Positions 1-8,838 of a DNA stretch of 58,792 bases are shown in pieces (the stretch's first letter is position 1; every line of letters starts with the position of its first letter). The translations under genes were made by a program, and so were the position numbers. Under the pieces are notes generated by a model. It did no database searches. It was not told the DNA's origin and worked only from the letters and a program-made list of their open reading frames with translations. The DNA is from Pseudomonadota bacterium. GTDB taxonomy: Bacteria > Pseudomonadota > Alphaproteobacteria > Caulobacterales > Caulobacteraceae. Where the stretch lies: NCBI GenBank assembly GCA_021816155.1, contig JAKAZA010000004.1:1-58792 (forward strand). Direction: 5' to 3'.

Positions 1-1106
1 GGTACGACGAACCCCGGGTCGACGCCGCGGGCGAAGCGGTATTGCGCGTCGGAGATCAGGCCGAGGTCGCGGCCGGTCTGGGCGGTGCGGATCGGGTCGA
101 ACCACGCGCTCTCGATGAACACGTCGGTGGTGGCCTCGGTCGAGCCGGTGGCCTCGCCGCCCATCACGCCGCCGAGCCCGATCGCGCCCGCCCCGTCGGC
201 GATGACGCAGATGTCGGGCGTGGCCGCATAGGTGCGGCCATCGAGCGCCTCCACCGTTTCTCCGTCGCGGCCGAGCCTGGCCTCGACGAAGCCGCCGGTC
301 AGGGTCGCGGCGTCATACACGTGGAGCGGCCGCGCGCGGTCGTAGGTGAGGAAGTTGGTGATGTCGACGAGGGCGTTGATCGGTCGCAGGCCCACGGAGC
401 GCAGGCGATCCTGCAGCCAGGCCGGCGAGGGGCCGTTCTTCAGACCACGGACAATGCGGCCGGCGAAGGCGCGGCAGGCGCCCGAGCCGTCGACGCGGAT
501 CTCGACCGGGCAGGGGAACGCGCCGGGGACGGGCGCGATCGGCGCGGCTTTCAGCGTCCCGAGGCCGGCGGCGGCGAGGTCGCGGGCAATGCCGGCGACG
601 CCCAGCCAGTCGGGCCGGTTCGGCGTCACCTCGAAGTCGATGACGGCCTCCAGACCCAGCGCCGCGGCGGCCGGCGTCCCGACCGGCGTCTCCGGCAGCT
701 CGACGATGCCGTCGGAGTCTTCGGCGGTCTCGAGCTCGCGGGCCGAGCACAGCATGCCGTTGGAGACGACGCCCCGCACCGGGCGCGGCTCGAGCGTGAC
801 CCCGGAGCCCGGGATGAACGTCCCGATCGGCGCATAGACGGTGTAGAGCCCCGCCCGCGCGTTGGGCGCGCCGCAGACGATCTCCTTCACGCCATCCCTC
901 GTCTCCACCTGGCACACGCGCAGGCGGTCGGCGTTCGGGTGCTGCACGGCCTCGGCGATGCGCGCCACCGAGAACGCCGCCAGCTTGGCGCCAGGGTCAT
1001 CGACGTGCTCGACCTCGAGCCCCGCCATGGTCATCGCCGCGGCGACCTCCGCGACGGTCGCCGACGTGTCGAGATGGGTCTTCAGCCAGGACAGGGTGAA
1101 TTTCAT
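1..1106 (-). CDS. pheT: Phenylalanyl-tRNA synthetase beta subunit (3' part outside window)
   Basis: This is the N-terminal ~368 residues of the large subunit of the (alpha-beta)2 phenylalanyl-tRNA synthetase, which charges tRNA-Phe in the cytoplasm. The ATG at 1104-1106 opens with [12 protein letters not shown], the standard PheT start. The tRNA-binding OB-fold follows (residues ~40-150), then the B3/B4 region with GRIVRG and the [14 protein letters not shown] stretch, and the start of B5. The frame runs off the left edge of the window without a stop. Only 3 bases separate it from the pheS stop, so the two are certainly co-transcribed. Family assignment is secure; the rest of the protein (to ~800 aa) is not visible. 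Confidence 0.97.
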   Translation of the reverse strand, partial: MKFTLSWLKTHLDTSATVAEVAAAMTMAGLEVEHVDDPGAKLAAFSVARIAEAVQHPNADRLRVCQVETRDGVKEIVCGAPNARAGLYTVYAPIGTFIPGSGVTLEPRPVRGVVSNGMLCSARELETAEDSDGIVELPETPVGTPAAAALGLEAVIDFEVTPNRPDWLGVAGIARDLAAAGLGTLKAAPIAPVPGAFPCPVEIRVDGSGACRAFAGRIVRGLKNGPSPAWLQDRLRSVGLRPINALVDITNFLTYDRARPLHVYDAATLTGGFVEARLGRDGETVEALDGRTYAATPDICVIADGAGAIGLGGVMGGEATGSTEATTDVFIESAWFDPIRTAQTGRDLGLISDAQYRFARGVDPGFVV

Positions 1107-1109
1107 GGT

Positions 1110-2222
1110 TCAGCTCAGTCCCGAGGCGGGGTTCGGGTCGGCGAAGGCGGAGAAGCCGTAGTGGGCGAGCCAGCGCACGTCGGCCCCGAAGGTGTCGCGC
1201 AGGTCGGGCAGGCCGTACTTCAGCATGGCCAGCCGGTCGATGCCCATGCCGAACGCGAAGCCCTGCCACTCGTCGGGGTCGAGGCCGCAAATGCGGATGA
1301 TGTTCGGGTGGACCATGCCGCCGCCAAGGATCTCGAGCCAATCCGACCCCTCGCCGATCTTCACCGCGCCGCCCGAGCGGTCGCACTGCACGTCCATCTC
1401 AGCCGAGGGCTCGGTGAACGGGAAGTGGTGCGGGCGGAAGCGGGTGACGACGCCGTCCATCTCGAAGAAGCGACGCACGAACGCGTCCAGCGTCCACTTC
1501 AGGTGTCCCATGTGGATGTCCCGGTCGATGACCAGGCCTTCCATCTGGTGGAACATCGGCGTGTGGGTGGCGTCCGAGTCGCAGCGGTAGACGCGACCGG
1601 GCCCGATGATGCGGATCGGAGGCGCCTGGTGGACCGCGAACTGCGGCGCGCCGAGCGCCACGTTGGCCCGGCGCATCACCCGGATCTGGATCGGGCTCGT
1701 GTGGGTGCGCAGCAGGCGCCGCTCGCCGTCGGGGCCGGGCTTCAGGAAGAACGTGTCGTGCATCTCGCGCGCCGGGTGGCGGGGCGGGAAGTTGAGCGCC
1801 GAGAAGTTGTGGAAGTCGTCCTCGATGTCGGGGCCCTCGGCGACGGAGAAGCCCATCTCGGCGAACACCGCGATCATCTCGTCCATCACCTGCATCGTCG
1901 GGTGGACGGCGCCCTTGCGGCGCGGCGGGGCGGGCAGCGACAGGTCGAGCGCGCCGGCGGCGAGTTCGGCTTCGAGCGCGGCGTCCTCGAGTTCGGTCCG
2001 GCGGGCGGCGATCGACGCCGCGACGCGGTCGCGCAGCCCGTTGATCAGCGGTCCCTGGGCGCGCCGCTCGTCCGGGCTCATGCCCCCGAGCGTCTTGAGC
2101 AGAGAGGAGATCGCACCGGTCTTGCCGAGCGCTGCGATGCGCGTCTCATCGAGCGCCGCGAGGTCGCCTGCGGCGGCGATGCGGGCGGAAAGGTCGGCTT
2201 CGAGGTCAGCGAGGTCGGTCAT
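1110..2222 (-). CDS. pheS: Phenylalanyl-tRNA synthetase alpha subunit
   Basis: Catalytic subunit of phenylalanyl-tRNA synthetase, 370 aa, a normal length. It has an N-terminal helical coiled-coil region (residues ~1-90), then the class II catalytic core. Visible marks are the [10 protein letters not shown] and [16 protein letters not shown] region, motif 2 around [17 protein letters not shown], and motif 3 [13 protein letters not shown] near the C-terminus. The ATG at 2220-2222 gives [11 protein letters not shown], a typical PheS start; upstream ribosome-binding sequence is weak. It lies 94 bp after rplT with an intrinsic terminator in between and is followed 3 bases later by pheT. Confidence 0.98.
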   Translation of the reverse strand: MTDLADLEADLSARIAAAGDLAALDETRIAALGKTGAISSLLKTLGGMSPDERRAQGPLINGLRDRVAASIAARRTELEDAALEAELAAGALDLSLPAPPRRKGAVHPTMQVMDEMIAVFAEMGFSVAEGPDIEDDFHNFSALNFPPRHPAREMHDTFFLKPGPDGERRLLRTHTSPIQIRVMRRANVALGAPQFAVHQAPPIRIIGPGRVYRCDSDATHTPMFHQMEGLVIDRDIHMGHLKWTLDAFVRRFFEMDGVVTRFRPHHFPFTEPSAEMDVQCDRSGGAVKIGEGSDWLEILGGGMVHPNIIRICGLDPDEWQGFAFGMGIDRLAMLKYGLPDLRDTFGADVRWLAHYGFSAFADPNPASGLS

Positions 2223-2257
2223 GGGTGGCGTCGCTCTAGCGTGGATTGGCGGTCAGC

Positions 2258-2292
2258 AAAAAGCCCTCCGGCGGCTCTCGCCGGAGGGCTTT
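2258..2292 (-). terminator. Intrinsic terminator between rplT and pheS
   Basis: A perfect 14-bp stem (2260-2273 with 2279-2292) and 5-base loop, read on the minus strand as GC-rich arms followed directly by TTTTT (2262-2258). It starts about 25 bases after the rplT stop and ends 35 bases before the pheS ATG. Structure and U-tract are textbook intrinsic termination. Because pheS follows so closely, it either splits rplT from pheST with readthrough or acts as a regulated attenuator. No leader peptide with Phe codons is visible between rplT and the stem. Confidence 0.85.
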
Positions 2293-2316
2293 GCGATGGG
2301 TCTTGCCCAATCCCGC

Positions 2317-2673
2317 TCAGGCCAGCGCGGCGCGAACCTTGTCGGCGATGGCCTTGAACGCCACCGGATCGGACCCCGCGATGTCGGCAAGCACCTTGCG
2401 GTCCATCTCGATCCCGGCCCGTTCAAGGCCGTGAATAAATCGGGAGTAGGTGAAGCCTTCGAGCCTGGCCGCCGCATTGATGCGCTGGATCCAGAGCGCC
2501 CGGAACGAGCGCTTGCGCACCTTGCGGTCGCGGTAGGCGTACTGGCCGGCCTTGTCGACCGCGGCCTTGGCCGCCCGGATGGTGTTCTTCCTGCGTCCCC
2601 AGAAGCCCTTGGCCTGCTCGAGGACCTTCTTGTGCCTGGCGTGGGCGACAACGCCCCTCTTCACGCGCGCCAT
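2317..2673 (-). CDS. rplT: 50S ribosomal protein L20
   Basis: 118-aa ribosomal protein L20, which binds 23S rRNA early in large-subunit assembly. It has the characteristic basic N-terminus [18 protein letters not shown], then [25 protein letters not shown] and [13 protein letters not shown]; length is normal. It lies 14 bases after the rpmI stop, so rpmI-rplT form one transcript. In other bacteria L20 represses this operon by binding its leader; whether that happens here is unknown, although hairpins precede rpmI. Confidence 0.99.
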   Translation of the reverse strand: MARVKRGVVAHARHKKVLEQAKGFWGRRKNTIRAAKAAVDKAGQYAYRDRKVRKRSFRALWIQRINAAARLEGFTYSRFIHGLERAGIEMDRKVLADIAGSDPVAFKAIADKVRAALA

Positions 2674-2687
2674 CTGTCATCCGCTCC

Positions 2688-2891
2688 TTATGGCAGGCCG
2701 TTGGGGATGTAGGTCTTGATGATCTTGGCGTCCGACGCCGTCATCACCTTGGTCCCGCGGTTCTGGCGGATGTACTTGGCGTTGTGGCTGAGCAGCCGGT
2801 GCCGCTTGCCCGCCACGCCCGCTTTCAATTTTCCGGTCGCGGTGAGCTTGAAGCGCTTCTTGGCGCCTGATTTGGTCTTCAGCTTCGGCAT
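2688..2891 (-). CDS. rpmI: 50S ribosomal protein L35
   Basis: 67-aa ribosomal protein L35, starting [14 protein letters not shown] at the ATG 2889-2891. A longer open frame extends upstream to 3014, but that part lacks L35 similarity and this ATG gives the exact family start. Recognisable elements are [13 protein letters not shown] and [11 protein letters not shown]. It is the first visible gene of the rpmI-rplT unit. The gene upstream is a hydrolase and not infC, so the common infC-rpmI-rplT order is broken here. Confidence 0.98.
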   Translation of the reverse strand: MPKLKTKSGAKKRFKLTATGKLKAGVAGKRHRLLSHNAKYIRQNRGTKVMTASDAKIIKTYIPNGLP

Positions 2892-2899
2892 TTCCCGTC

Positions 2900-2972
2900 G
2901 GCGCTCGAGGAGCGCCGTCCTCTGGAGGATGGCGTGATGAGCCGCCCTGGCATGCCTTGGGCCAGGCGGCTC
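2900..2972 (-). promoter_or_regulatory. Hairpins in the rpmI-rplT 5' leader
   Basis: Two inverted repeats lie in the 136 bp between the hydrolase stop and rpmI. One is a perfect 7-bp stem with a 3-base loop at 2900-2916, ending 8 bases before the rpmI ATG. The second spans 2939-2972, with an 8-bp outer stem GAGCCGCC/GGCGGCTC and inner pairing beyond a bulge. Neither has a U-tract, so they look more like leader structure (for example an r-protein binding site) than terminators; the outer one could also serve to end the hydrolase transcript. Function is inferred only from position. Confidence 0.4.
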
Positions 2973-3027
2973 GACGAAGCCGGCGCGTTTAGCTGAACGA
3001 GGCGGCGAAGGCAAGGGCGGCGGGGCC

Positions 3028-4983
3028 TCACATCAGGTCGCGGGGGACGTCGCTGACGTGCTCGCGGCGGAATGTCTCGACCTCCCCGCGCCGCGCGACG
3101 AGCTGCTCGCGGACGTGGAAGGCGTCGGCGTCGGCGGTCACCTCGACCTCGGCCTCGACGGCGCAGTCCCAGTCGCCGCGCCTGTAGCGCACGCTCTGCC
3201 ACGCGAGCCAGCGGCAGCTCGACGGATCGCGCGGGTCGAGCTCGCAGCGCACGTTCGCGCCGCTGCGCTCGATCGTAGTTCCGATATCGTCCAGCGTCGC
3301 GCCGCCGAGGAGCGAGATCTCCGCGAAGCGCGCGGCCGTCGGACCCTGCTCCCGCGAGATATCGGGGTCTCCGCGCCCCGAGCCAGGCGCGGGCCGGACC
3401 ATCGGGATCGGGAGATCGGGTTCGTCGGTCGCCGCCTCGCGGACTGGAAGCGTCAGCGCAGCGCCGGCGAGGTCGAGCGTCAGTGCGACCGGCTTGGGCG
3501 AGGGCCAGATGAGCGGCCACAGGCTCTCGCTGAGCGCGAGGCGCAGCCGCGAGCCGGCGCGCAGCGTCCGAGCCGTCAGGTAGAGCGGCAGCTCGACCTC
3601 GCAGACGACGCCAGGCGCGAGCGGCTCGGGCGCGGCGTGGCCAAGGCGGTGGGTGAGGTTGAGGACGCCGTAGCTGACCAGCCACGAGCGCCCGTCGGGC
3701 GTGACCTCGCAAAGCCTGGCGGCCAGCCGCGCGACGGGGCGGTCGGCCGCAAGGCGCAGGCGCAGCGCCGGGCAGCCGAGGATGTCGAGGGGCTCGGCGA
3801 GCGGCGCGGTGTCGAAGATGAGCGAGGCGGCGTCGTCGCGCGACTGCTCCTGCGGATCCTGCGGCGGCGCGAAAGGGACCCACTCGGGCGTCGCCAGGCC
3901 GACGACAGCGTCGCTGCGCAGCTCGGCGACGCCCTGGCCCGGCTCGTCGCCGAGCCGCCCGGGCCTCAGGCGAAGGCGGCGGGCCGCGGTCGCCGGCGGC
4001 CATGTCTCCGCCGAGACCCAGCGGCCAGGCAGGGGCCCCGCGACCTCGGCCGGCGCGGCCTCGGCGAGGAACGCCCAGACGCGCGGCCCGTCCATCGCGC
4101 CGGCCTCCTCGCCGGCCAGCCATCGCCTCCACCAGCGCACCTCCTCGTCGATCCATTCGAGGCCGGGCCCGGGCGCCGCGGGCTGCGGGTATCCGTGCCG
4201 CCAGGGGCCGATCAGCGCCTTCGCAGGGACCTCGAGGCCCGCGAAAAGGCGCGGGATCATCTCGTTGTAGGGGTCGAGCGAGCCGCCGACGAGGTAGGTC
4301 GGGCAGCGGATCGCTCCTGGCGCGAAGCCGACGGAGCCCTGGCGCCAGTAGTCGTCCTCGCGCTGGTGGGAGAGCCAGCGCGCGGCGATCGCAGGGGTCG
4401 CTTGCAGGCGCTCGCGCCACGCCGCCTCCCATCGCTCGCCGAACACCGCCGGGTCGGGCGGGCCGGCCATCACGCACTTGAAGCTGGTCGCCCACTTCAG
4501 CCCGGTCAGCGCGAAGGCGCCGCCGACATAGTGAGCATCGTCCGTGTAGCGTCGGTCGGAGGCGCAGAAGACCATGATCCCCTTCAGCGCCAGGGGCGCG
4601 AGCGCGGCGGTCTGAAGCGTGATGAACCCGCCCCAAGAGACTCCGCGCATGCCGACGGCGCCGTCGCACCAGGGCTGCGCGGCCAGCCAGGCGATCGCGG
4701 CGGCGCAGTCTTCCCGTTCCCGAGGCAGGTACTCGTCGATCAGCAGGCCGTCCGAGTCGCCCGAGCCACGCGCGTCGAGCCGCGCGTAGGCCACGCCGCG
4801 CTCGGCCAGCTTGCGGCCCCAGTAGCGGGCGTAGCCGCGGGTCGAATCGCGCTTGCGGTAGGGGATGGCCTCCAGCACCACCGGCGCCGGCTCGGGCGTC
4901 GCGGGCAGCCACAGCGAGACGGCGAGGCGGGCGCCGTCGGGCGTCACGATCCACTCGTTCTCGATCTCGCGCACCTCGGTCAT
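3028..4983 (-). CDS. CocE/NonD-type alpha/beta hydrolase (peptidase S15 family)
   Basis: 651-aa serine hydrolase of the X-Pro dipeptidyl-peptidase/cocaine esterase family, predicted cytoplasmic (no signal peptide). The nucleophile motif GVSWGG puts Ser at about residue 116. A candidate acid lies in GGSLDPYNE and the general-base His in GPWRHGYP. The second half has the beta-rich C-terminal domain usual in this family. Substrate cannot be read from sequence; esters, amides or glutaryl-type side chains are known for relatives. It is divergent from the aldo/keto reductase operon, 65 bp apart, so joint regulation is plausible. The ATG at 4981-4983 gives [11 protein letters not shown]. Confidence 0.9.
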   Translation of the reverse strand: MTEVREIENEWIVTPDGARLAVSLWLPATPEPAPVVLEAIPYRKRDSTRGYARYWGRKLAERGVAYARLDARGSGDSDGLLIDEYLPREREDCAAAIAWLAAQPWCDGAVGMRGVSWGGFITLQTAALAPLALKGIMVFCASDRRYTDDAHYVGGAFALTGLKWATSFKCVMAGPPDPAVFGERWEAAWRERLQATPAIAARWLSHQREDDYWRQGSVGFAPGAIRCPTYLVGGSLDPYNEMIPRLFAGLEVPAKALIGPWRHGYPQPAAPGPGLEWIDEEVRWWRRWLAGEEAGAMDGPRVWAFLAEAAPAEVAGPLPGRWVSAETWPPATAARRLRLRPGRLGDEPGQGVAELRSDAVVGLATPEWVPFAPPQDPQEQSRDDAASLIFDTAPLAEPLDILGCPALRLRLAADRPVARLAARLCEVTPDGRSWLVSYGVLNLTHRLGHAAPEPLAPGVVCEVELPLYLTARTLRAGSRLRLALSESLWPLIWPSPKPVALTLDLAGAALTLPVREAATDEPDLPIPMVRPAPGSGRGDPDISREQGPTAARFAEISLLGGATLDDIGTTIERSGANVRCELDPRDPSSCRWLAWQSVRYRRGDWDCAVEAEVEVTADADAFHVREQLVARRGEVETFRREHVSDVPRDLM

Positions 4984-5048
4984 GACACACGCTTCGCGTC
5001 GGGGGCGCGCCGTGCGATGACCGCGCCGGTTGCGGGGAGTCGAGCGGT

Positions 5049-6041
5049 ATGGACTACGTACGGTTCGGGCATACGGGGCTGAAGGTCTCGCGGCTCTGCC
5101 TCGGAACCATGGGCCTCGGGAGCTCGGCCTGGAAGGGGTGGGTGCTCGACGAGGCGGCGTCCAAACCCATCCTGCGCCGCGCGCTCGACCACGGGATCAC
5201 GTTCTTCGACATGGCTGACTGGTACTCGCTGGGCCGAGGCGAAGAGGTCGTCGCGCGCAACCTCATCGCCATGGAGAAGCGCGAGAACCTGGTCCTGGCC
5301 ACCAAGGTCTTCTACCCGATGAGCGACGATCCGAACGATCGCGGGCTCTCGCGAGGCCATATCCTCACCTCCATCGACCGGTCGCTGAAGCGCATGGGAA
5401 CCGACCACGTCGACCTCTACATCGTCCACGCCTTCGACCCCGAGACGCCGATCGCCGAGACGATGGAGGCGCTGCACGACGTCGTGCGGGCGGGCAAGGC
5501 CCGCTACCTCGGGGCGTCGACCATGTACGCGTGGCAGTTCGCCGAGATGAACGCCGTGGCGCGGGCGAACGGCTGGACGCCTTTCGTGAACATGCAGTGC
5601 CAGCTCAGCCTGCTGTACCGCGAGGAGGAGCGCGAGATGATCCCCTACTGCGAGCACGCGGGGACCGCCGTGACGACCTTCAGCCCGCTGGCGCGAGGCT
5701 ATCTCGCCAACGCCGCGCCGAACCTGCGCACCGCGCACGACCCCTACCTGGAGTGGTTCGGCGACGCGATCGACGTCGAGATCGCGCGGCGGGTGAGAGA
5801 CCTGGCGGCGCGCCGCGGCGTCGAACCGTCGCAGATCGCGCAGGCCTGGGTGGCGGGCCATCCGGGCGTCACCACGCCCATCATCGGCGCCGACGCGCCC
5901 GAGCAGGTCGACGCCGCCGTGGCCGCGGCCCAGCTGGTGCTGTCGGACGAGGAGCGCGAGCGCCTCGAGGCGCCGTATCGTCCGCGCGACATGATCAACG
6001 ACTACAATCCGGTGCGGCGCGCCAGGGAGCTGGCGCCTTGA
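5049..6041 (+). CDS. Aldo/keto reductase
   Basis: 330-aa NADPH-dependent aldo/keto reductase with the TIM-barrel fold. The start MDYVRFGHTGLKVSRLCLGT is typical of the AKR11/YajO-like branch. The catalytic tetrad is visible: Asp54 and Tyr59 (FDMADWYSLG), Lys86 (LATKVF), His127 (YIVHAFD). C-terminal cofactor-binding elements appear in TTPIIGADAPEQV. A GGGGAG ribosome-binding site precedes the ATG. First gene of a four-gene operon (gap to next 16 bp) with a Fae homologue, an enolase-superfamily enzyme and a PhyH dioxygenase. Its substrate is probably an aldehyde or ketone intermediate of that unknown pathway. Confidence 0.92.
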   Translation: MDYVRFGHTGLKVSRLCLGTMGLGSSAWKGWVLDEAASKPILRRALDHGITFFDMADWYSLGRGEEVVARNLIAMEKRENLVLATKVFYPMSDDPNDRGLSRGHILTSIDRSLKRMGTDHVDLYIVHAFDPETPIAETMEALHDVVRAGKARYLGASTMYAWQFAEMNAVARANGWTPFVNMQCQLSLLYREEEREMIPYCEHAGTAVTTFSPLARGYLANAAPNLRTAHDPYLEWFGDAIDVEIARRVRDLAARRGVEPSQIAQAWVAGHPGVTTPIIGADAPEQVDAAVAAAQLVLSDEERERLEAPYRPRDMINDYNPVRRARELAP

Positions 6042-6057
6042 GAGAGGAACGGCGGGC

Positions 6058-6564
6058 ATGATCTTCATCGGCGAGGCGTTCGAGGGCCAGGGCGCCGAGG
6101 CGGCGCATATCAACCTGATCCTGGGGCCGAAGGCCGAGCTCGGCGCCGCCTACGCGCTGGCGGCGGCCAGTCCGGGGCCCGGTCACATCCCTTTCCAGGC
6201 CGTTCTGAAGCCGAATGTCCCGGTCAAGCCTGCGACTCTCTTCGTGGGCAAGGCGGTGCTGCGTGGCGAGCGCCACGAGCTGCTGACCTGGGGGCCGGCC
6301 CAGGCCGGCGTCGCGGCGGGGATCACCGAGGCGCTGCTCGAGGGCGACCTGCCGCCGGAGGCCGCGGACGAGTGGGTCGCCATCGCGCTCGTCTGGGTGG
6401 ACTGGAACGCGGAGGGCGCGGAGGCGGTCTACGCCAACAACCGGGCCGCGGCCCGCGCCGCCGCGGTCCGGGCGATGCGAACCGGCTGGCCGAGCCGCGA
6501 TGCGCTCGCCGAGGCGCTCGGGTCGGTCGCCAACCCCTTCTTCACGCCGGCCGCCAGCGCATGA
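6058..6564 (+). CDS. Formaldehyde-activating enzyme (Fae) homologue
   Basis: 168-aa protein that reads along its whole length as a Fae relative. It opens IFIGEAFEGQGAEAAHINLILGPK, matching the Fae start ([21 protein letters not shown] region, from memory), with His17 in the position of the catalytic histidine. It continues with PNVPVKPATLFVGK, WGPAQAGVAAGI, DEWVAIALVWVDWNAE and a C-terminal NPFFTPAA. Fae condenses formaldehyde with tetrahydromethanopterin in methylotrophs and archaea. Homologues without known function occur in other bacteria, and no methanopterin genes are in this window. It is co-transcribed with its neighbours, and its stop overlaps the next ATG by 4 bases. Family call firm; reaction uncertain. 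Confidence 0.85.
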   Translation: MIFIGEAFEGQGAEAAHINLILGPKAELGAAYALAAASPGPGHIPFQAVLKPNVPVKPATLFVGKAVLRGERHELLTWGPAQAGVAAGITEALLEGDLPPEAADEWVAIALVWVDWNAEGAEAVYANNRAAARAAAVRAMRTGWPSRDALAEALGSVANPFFTPAASA

Positions 6565-7676
6565 GCGGGCACAGGATCGCTTCCATCGCGATCACGCATC
6601 ACCGACTGGCGCTCGACCCGCCGTTCCGCGCCAGCTGGGACTCGAGCCCGCGCCGCCAGTTTGACGCCACGCTGGTGCGCGTCGCCACCGACACGGGACT
6701 CGTCGGCTACGGCAGCGGCGACCTCATGCTCGGTTTCGCCGGCCACGAGCACCTGTTCGTCGGGCAGGACCCGCTGGCGATCGAGCGGCACTGGCGCGTG
6801 CTCGCCAATCTCGAGTTCCATTACGGTCGCTGCTGGCCGCTGGACCTGGCCCTGTGGGACCTGGCGGGCAAGATCGCCGGCCAACCTTGCTGGCGCCTGC
6901 TGGGCGGCGCCGGTTCGCGCGTCCGGCTCTACGCCTCGTCCGGCGTGCTCCGCGAGCCGGCGGCGCTCGCCGATGCGGCCGACCGGTTCCTGGCCGAGGG
7001 CTTCGCGGCGATGAAGATCCGCTTTCGCCGCGGCGACTGGCGAGCCGATATCCGGGCGCTGGAAGCGGTGCGGGCTCGAGTCGGCGACCAGCTCGAACTG
7101 ATGGTGGACTGCAACCAGGGCTGGCGGATGCCGTGGGATGTCGAGGCGCCGTGGACCCTGAAGGACGCGCTCGCCGTCGCCCGCGAGCTGGAGCGCCTCG
7201 ACGTCTACTGGATGGAGGAGCCGCTGCACCGCGCCGACCTTGAGGGCATGAAAGCGCTGCGCGCGGCCACGAGCGTGCGTCTCGCCGGCGGCGAGATGAC
7301 GCGCGAGCTCTCCGCCGTGCGAGAGCTTGCATTGCGAGGCTCGCTCGACGTGCTGCAGCCCGACGCGGCGCTGGTCGGCGGGATCACCGGGCTGCGCCGG
7401 ATCGCCTACCTGGCCCAGGAGACCGGCGCGGTGTTCAGTCCGCACACCTGGACCAACGGCATGGGCGTGGCGGCGAATGCGCACCTGGCGGCCGCGCTCG
7501 GAGAGACGCCCTTCCTGGAGTTCCCGTACGATCCACCGGAATGGAGCCTCGAACGGCGCGATTTCCTGATGGCGGCGCCGCTGGTCGCCGCGGCCGGCTG
7601 GCTGGAGCTGGGCGAAGCGCCCGGCATGGGGTATGCGCCGGACGAAGCGCGGCTCGAGGCCACGCGGATCGGATGA
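6561..7676 (+). CDS. Mandelate racemase/muconate lactonizing enzyme family protein
   Basis: 371-aa enolase-superfamily enzyme, likely a sugar-acid dehydratase, racemase or cycloisomerase acting on a carboxylate by alpha-proton abstraction. Metal ligands are visible as Asp183 (MVDCNQGW), Glu219 (WMEEPL) and Glu245 (LAGGEM). Asp268 (LQPDAAL) and His295 (FSPHTW) form the dyad of the mandelate-racemase subgroup. The acid/base motif is K152-x-R154 (MKIRFRRG), not KxK. The ATG overlaps the Fae stop (ATGA), so translation is coupled; an in-frame opening further upstream overlaps Fae and was not chosen. Exact substrate unknown. Confidence 0.9.
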   Translation: MSGHRIASIAITHHRLALDPPFRASWDSSPRRQFDATLVRVATDTGLVGYGSGDLMLGFAGHEHLFVGQDPLAIERHWRVLANLEFHYGRCWPLDLALWDLAGKIAGQPCWRLLGGAGSRVRLYASSGVLREPAALADAADRFLAEGFAAMKIRFRRGDWRADIRALEAVRARVGDQLELMVDCNQGWRMPWDVEAPWTLKDALAVARELERLDVYWMEEPLHRADLEGMKALRAATSVRLAGGEMTRELSAVRELALRGSLDVLQPDAALVGGITGLRRIAYLAQETGAVFSPHTWTNGMGVAANAHLAAALGETPFLEFPYDPPEWSLERRDFLMAAPLVAAAGWLELGEAPGMGYAPDEARLEATRIG

Positions 7677-7695
7677 CTAGCGGAAAGAGGACGAC

Positions 7696-8676
7696 ATGGC
7701 CGTCGTGAAGCTCGTTCAGCAGGCGAACAACGCCGGCGACCCCAAGCTGGCCACGCAGGGGTACGGACGTATCAAGCGCACGCCGACGCCGTCGTTCGAC
7801 CCGCGGCGCGAAGCCGACGCGGCTGTCGCCTACTTCGAGGCGCATGGGTTCGTCGTGCTCTCGAACTGTCTCAGCGCGGAGGAGCTGGCCTGGCTCAACG
7901 CCTTCTGCGAGCGTAGCCAGGCCGAGCGCCCGGACGCCTGGGGCCTCGGAGACCGGCGCAAGCCTCACCATCGCAACCAGGGACTGATCTACTCCCAGCC
8001 GCTGCTCGACTACCCTGAGCTCGATCCGTACACGCGTCACCCGAGCTCCTACCCCATCGTCTGCCGCCTGCTCGGCGGCGAGGAGCATGCGCGCTTCGCC
8101 GAGTTCAACTTCCGTGAGACGCCCGAGGGCGCCGGCGCGGGGGCGATGAACTTCCACCACGACGCAGTGCGCGAGGACCGGCTCGTGCGCGCGCCGTACA
8201 ACCCCGTCGACTGGCTCTGCGCGATCCACTACCTGACCGACACCGGCCCGGGCACGCCGGCGTTCTGCGTCGTGCCCGACTCGAACCGTTACGAGACGTT
8301 GGCCGAGGCGCACCAGGCGCTGGGCGACGCCTATTGCGAGGCGCCGCTCTATGGCCCGGCCGGCACTTGCATCCTGTACGACACGGCCACCCACCACACC
8401 CGCCTCGACGGCGACGGCCAGCAGATGCGGCGCACCTGGCACCAGTATTACGCTCGCGGCGGCTGGCTGCGCTCTTCGCTGCCGCAGACGAGCCGCTACA
8501 TGCGGCCTCCGACGCCCGTGCTCACCGACTGGAACCTGTTCCCCGAGCGCCTCGCGCTGAGTCCAGACCCGAAGGTCAGGCTGTTCTTCTCGCACTGGAA
8601 CACCTCGATGGGCGAGTGGGCGGCCAGCGGCTTCGATCCGGCGGTGCGCGCCGCCATGCCGCGCGGTGAGCAGTAG
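7696..8676 (+). CDS. Phytanoyl-CoA dioxygenase (PhyH) family protein
   Basis: 326-aa non-haem Fe(II)/2-oxoglutarate dioxygenase. The iron-binding HxD is His154-x-Asp156 (NFHHDAV), the distal His lies in DTATHHTRLDG (~233-234), and Arg245/246 in MRRTWHQYY probably binds 2-oxoglutarate. Family members hydroxylate or demethylate small molecules, lipids or natural products. AGAGGA ahead of the ATG is a good ribosome-binding site. Last gene of the operon, 19 bp after the enolase-superfamily gene. A dioxygenase that releases formaldehyde by O- or N-demethylation would explain the Fae homologue in the same operon; that is inference. Confidence 0.87.
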   Translation: MAVVKLVQQANNAGDPKLATQGYGRIKRTPTPSFDPRREADAAVAYFEAHGFVVLSNCLSAEELAWLNAFCERSQAERPDAWGLGDRRKPHHRNQGLIYSQPLLDYPELDPYTRHPSSYPIVCRLLGGEEHARFAEFNFRETPEGAGAGAMNFHHDAVREDRLVRAPYNPVDWLCAIHYLTDTGPGTPAFCVVPDSNRYETLAEAHQALGDAYCEAPLYGPAGTCILYDTATHHTRLDGDGQQMRRTWHQYYARGGWLRSSLPQTSRYMRPPTPVLTDWNLFPERLALSPDPKVRLFFSHWNTSMGEWAASGFDPAVRAAMPRGEQ

Positions 8677-8838
8677 GAGCACGAAGCGTGCGAGGGCTGC
8701 GGCTTTCGCGCCGCACCCGCGGGTGAACCGGTCCGCTGCGGCGTTACGTCCGTCGCCTTGGCCGAATTTCGGCCACCGTGTTCGCCGACCGGCGCGCTAA
8801 GGGGCCGTGTCGCCGCAGCGAACGACTGGAGTCGCCGT

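Noticed and set aside
42-2357. 771-codon plus-strand open frame across pheT and pheS
   Set aside because: Antisense shadow of pheST; Arg/Gly/Ala-rich with no domain, produced by high-GC codon bias.
3058-5082. 674-codon plus-strand frame over the CocE hydrolase
   Set aside because: Mirror of the hydrolase gene, which has full catalytic motifs; composition is non-protein-like.
8759-8775. Hairpin TGGCCG / CGGCCA after the PhyH operon
   Set aside because: Only 6 bp, no U-tract and 80 bases past the stop; could be chance.
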